In this document: piece after piece, positions 5,977 to 6,870 of the stretch
Position numbering within the stretch: the first letter of the stretch is position 1
Layout: every line of letters begins with the position of its first letter
From: Synergistaceae bacterium UBA4088
GTDB taxonomy: Bacteria; Synergistota; Synergistia; Synergistales; Thermovirgaceae
Direction: 5' to 3'
Length of the DNA: 6,870 nt
Assembly (NCBI GenBank): GCA_002382605.1
Contig: DFYG01000100.1
Location: 9,983-16,852 of the forward strand
The notes under the pieces: model-generated
The model's database searches: none
Told to the model about the DNA's origin: nothing
Seen by the model: the letters and a program-made list of their open reading frames with translations, nothing else
Program-made: the position numbers and the translations under genes

Positions 5977-6870
5977 TTACACCTCCCATTCCTGAAGGAT
6001 AGCTCTTATCTGATCTTCGATTTCCTTCACGGAAGGAGCTATTCCTCCGGCATGTCCGAAAAAGGAAACCGGCGCCTTTCCGCATACGGCTGCCCTGACA
6101 TCCTCGACCATCTGTCCCATGTTCATTTCGACAACCAGGACGTGTTTCGCACTGGCCGCAAGATCGTTGATCTTTTCGCTCGGGAACGGGAAGAGAGTGA
6201 TCGGTCTCAGCAAGCCGACCTTTACCCCCTCACGGCGAAGGTTGTTGATCGCGGATCTTGCGATACGCGCGGTGGTTCCGAAAGCGGCAAGTATGACCTC
6301 GGCGTCGTCGCACTGAAAAGCCTCGAAGCGTGTCTCTTTTTCCATTTCCCTGTATTTCTTCTGAAGGTCGATATTGTGCTGTTCAAGATTTTCAGGATTA
6401 AGGTAGAGGCTTTTGAGAATACTTCTTCTGCCCCCGCGTTCTCCCATACACCCTAGCGCCCAGGACTCCCTCGGAGGAAGATCTTTTGAAACGTGCTCCT
6501 TGATCTCTACCGCCTCCATCATCTGACCCATAAAACCATCCGCGAGTATCATTACCGGGTTCCTGTATTTGAATGCAAGATCGAAGCTCAATTCCACGAA
6601 GTCTGCCATCTCCTGCACCGAGGCGGGTGCAAGCACTATCAGGTGATAGTCGCCGTGCCCGCCGCCCTTGGTAGCCTGGAAATAATCGCTCTGGGCCGGC
6701 TGGATGGTACCGAGACCCGGGCCGCCGCGGACCACGTTGACGATGAGGCAGGGCAGCTCGGCGCCTGCTATGTAGGTGATACCCTCCTGCTTCAGGCTTA
6801 TGCCGGGTGACGATGATGAGGTCATCACCTTCTTCCCGCATGCGCCACCGCCGTAAACCATGTTTATGGC
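5977..6870 (-). CDS. vorB: 2-oxoacid:ferredoxin oxidoreductase, alpha subunit (VorB-like), 5' end outside window
   Basis: The last 297 codons of an alpha subunit are present. The reading frame stays open to the window edge, and the missing N-terminus is perhaps 50-60 residues given the usual 350-360. The ATG at 6859-6861 is internal: the preceding residues A-I-N continue the conserved block before MVYGGGACGKKVMTSSSSPG. Other VorB-type motifs are ELPCLIVNVVRGGPGLG, QPAQSDYFQATKGGGHGDYH, LAPASVQEMAD, and ILADGFMGQM. The C-terminal transketolase-like domain II carries LLRPITLFPFPSEKI and VVEMNMGQMVEDVR. Together with the beta and gamma subunits it would convert branched-chain 2-oxoacids to acyl-CoA with ferredoxin as acceptor. 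The small delta ferredoxin subunit often found in these operons is not downstream; it may lie just upstream, outside the window. Vor is preferred over Kor by motif recognition, but substrate is not proven. Confidence 0.92.
   Translation of the reverse strand, partial: AINMVYGGGACGKKVMTSSSSPGISLKQEGITYIAGAELPCLIVNVVRGGPGLGTIQPAQSDYFQATKGGGHGDYHLIVLAPASVQEMADFVELSFDLAFKYRNPVMILADGFMGQMMEAVEIKEHVSKDLPPRESWALGCMGERGGRRSILKSLYLNPENLEQHNIDLQKKYREMEKETRFEAFQCDDAEVILAAFGTTARIARSAINNLRREGVKVGLLRPITLFPFPSEKINDLAASAKHVLVVEMNMGQMVEDVRAAVCGKAPVSFFGHAGGIAPSVKEIEDQIRAILQEWEV

Overview
The window is a compact bacterial stretch of roughly 50% GC. Every supported gene lies on the minus strand, so transcription runs from the right edge to the left. 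It reads as ordinary chromosomal housekeeping and metabolic DNA. I see no mobile element, CRISPR array or defence cassette.

Right part (6870 to about 4084): the genes for a three-subunit 2-oxoacid:ferredoxin oxidoreductase of the branched-chain (Vor) type, in the order alpha (5' end cut off by the window), beta, gamma. A Nudix hydrolase of the ADP-ribose pyrophosphatase type follows 7 bases later. Gaps of 5, 15 and 7 bases suggest one operon. It ends at a hairpin with a short U-tract, and the 5' arm of that hairpin is built into the last codons of the Nudix gene.

Middle part (4048 to 324): a XerC/XerD-type tyrosine recombinase, a trimeric-type purine nucleoside phosphorylase, a pyrimidine-nucleoside phosphorylase overlapping it by 4 bases (ATGA), and a small sigma-70 family factor resembling SigH. 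The two phosphorylases split purine and pyrimidine nucleosides into base plus (deoxy)ribose-1-phosphate. The Nudix enzyme would also feed ribose-5-phosphate to the same pool. The recombinase probably acts in chromosome dimer resolution.

Left end (323 to 1): no protein gene is supported. A 61-nt composite hairpin followed by TTTTTGTTT (minus strand) probably ends the sigma-factor transcript. After it come a good sigma-70-type promoter (TGGACA, 17 bp, TAGAAT) and the first 64 nt of a selenocysteine tRNA (selC, anticodon UCA), cut off by the window edge. The organism therefore probably makes selenoproteins.

Organism (inference): an anaerobe, because of the ferredoxin-dependent Vor enzyme; possibly an amino-acid fermenter. 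The SigH-like factor, the nudix/xerD/punA grouping and selC point to Firmicutes (Clostridia) or Synergistota, with the latter a plausible guess that I cannot confirm from sequence alone. I found no clear undescribed system. The most interesting points are the newly recognised partial selC with its promoter and terminator boundary, and several RNA hairpins placed at gene junctions.
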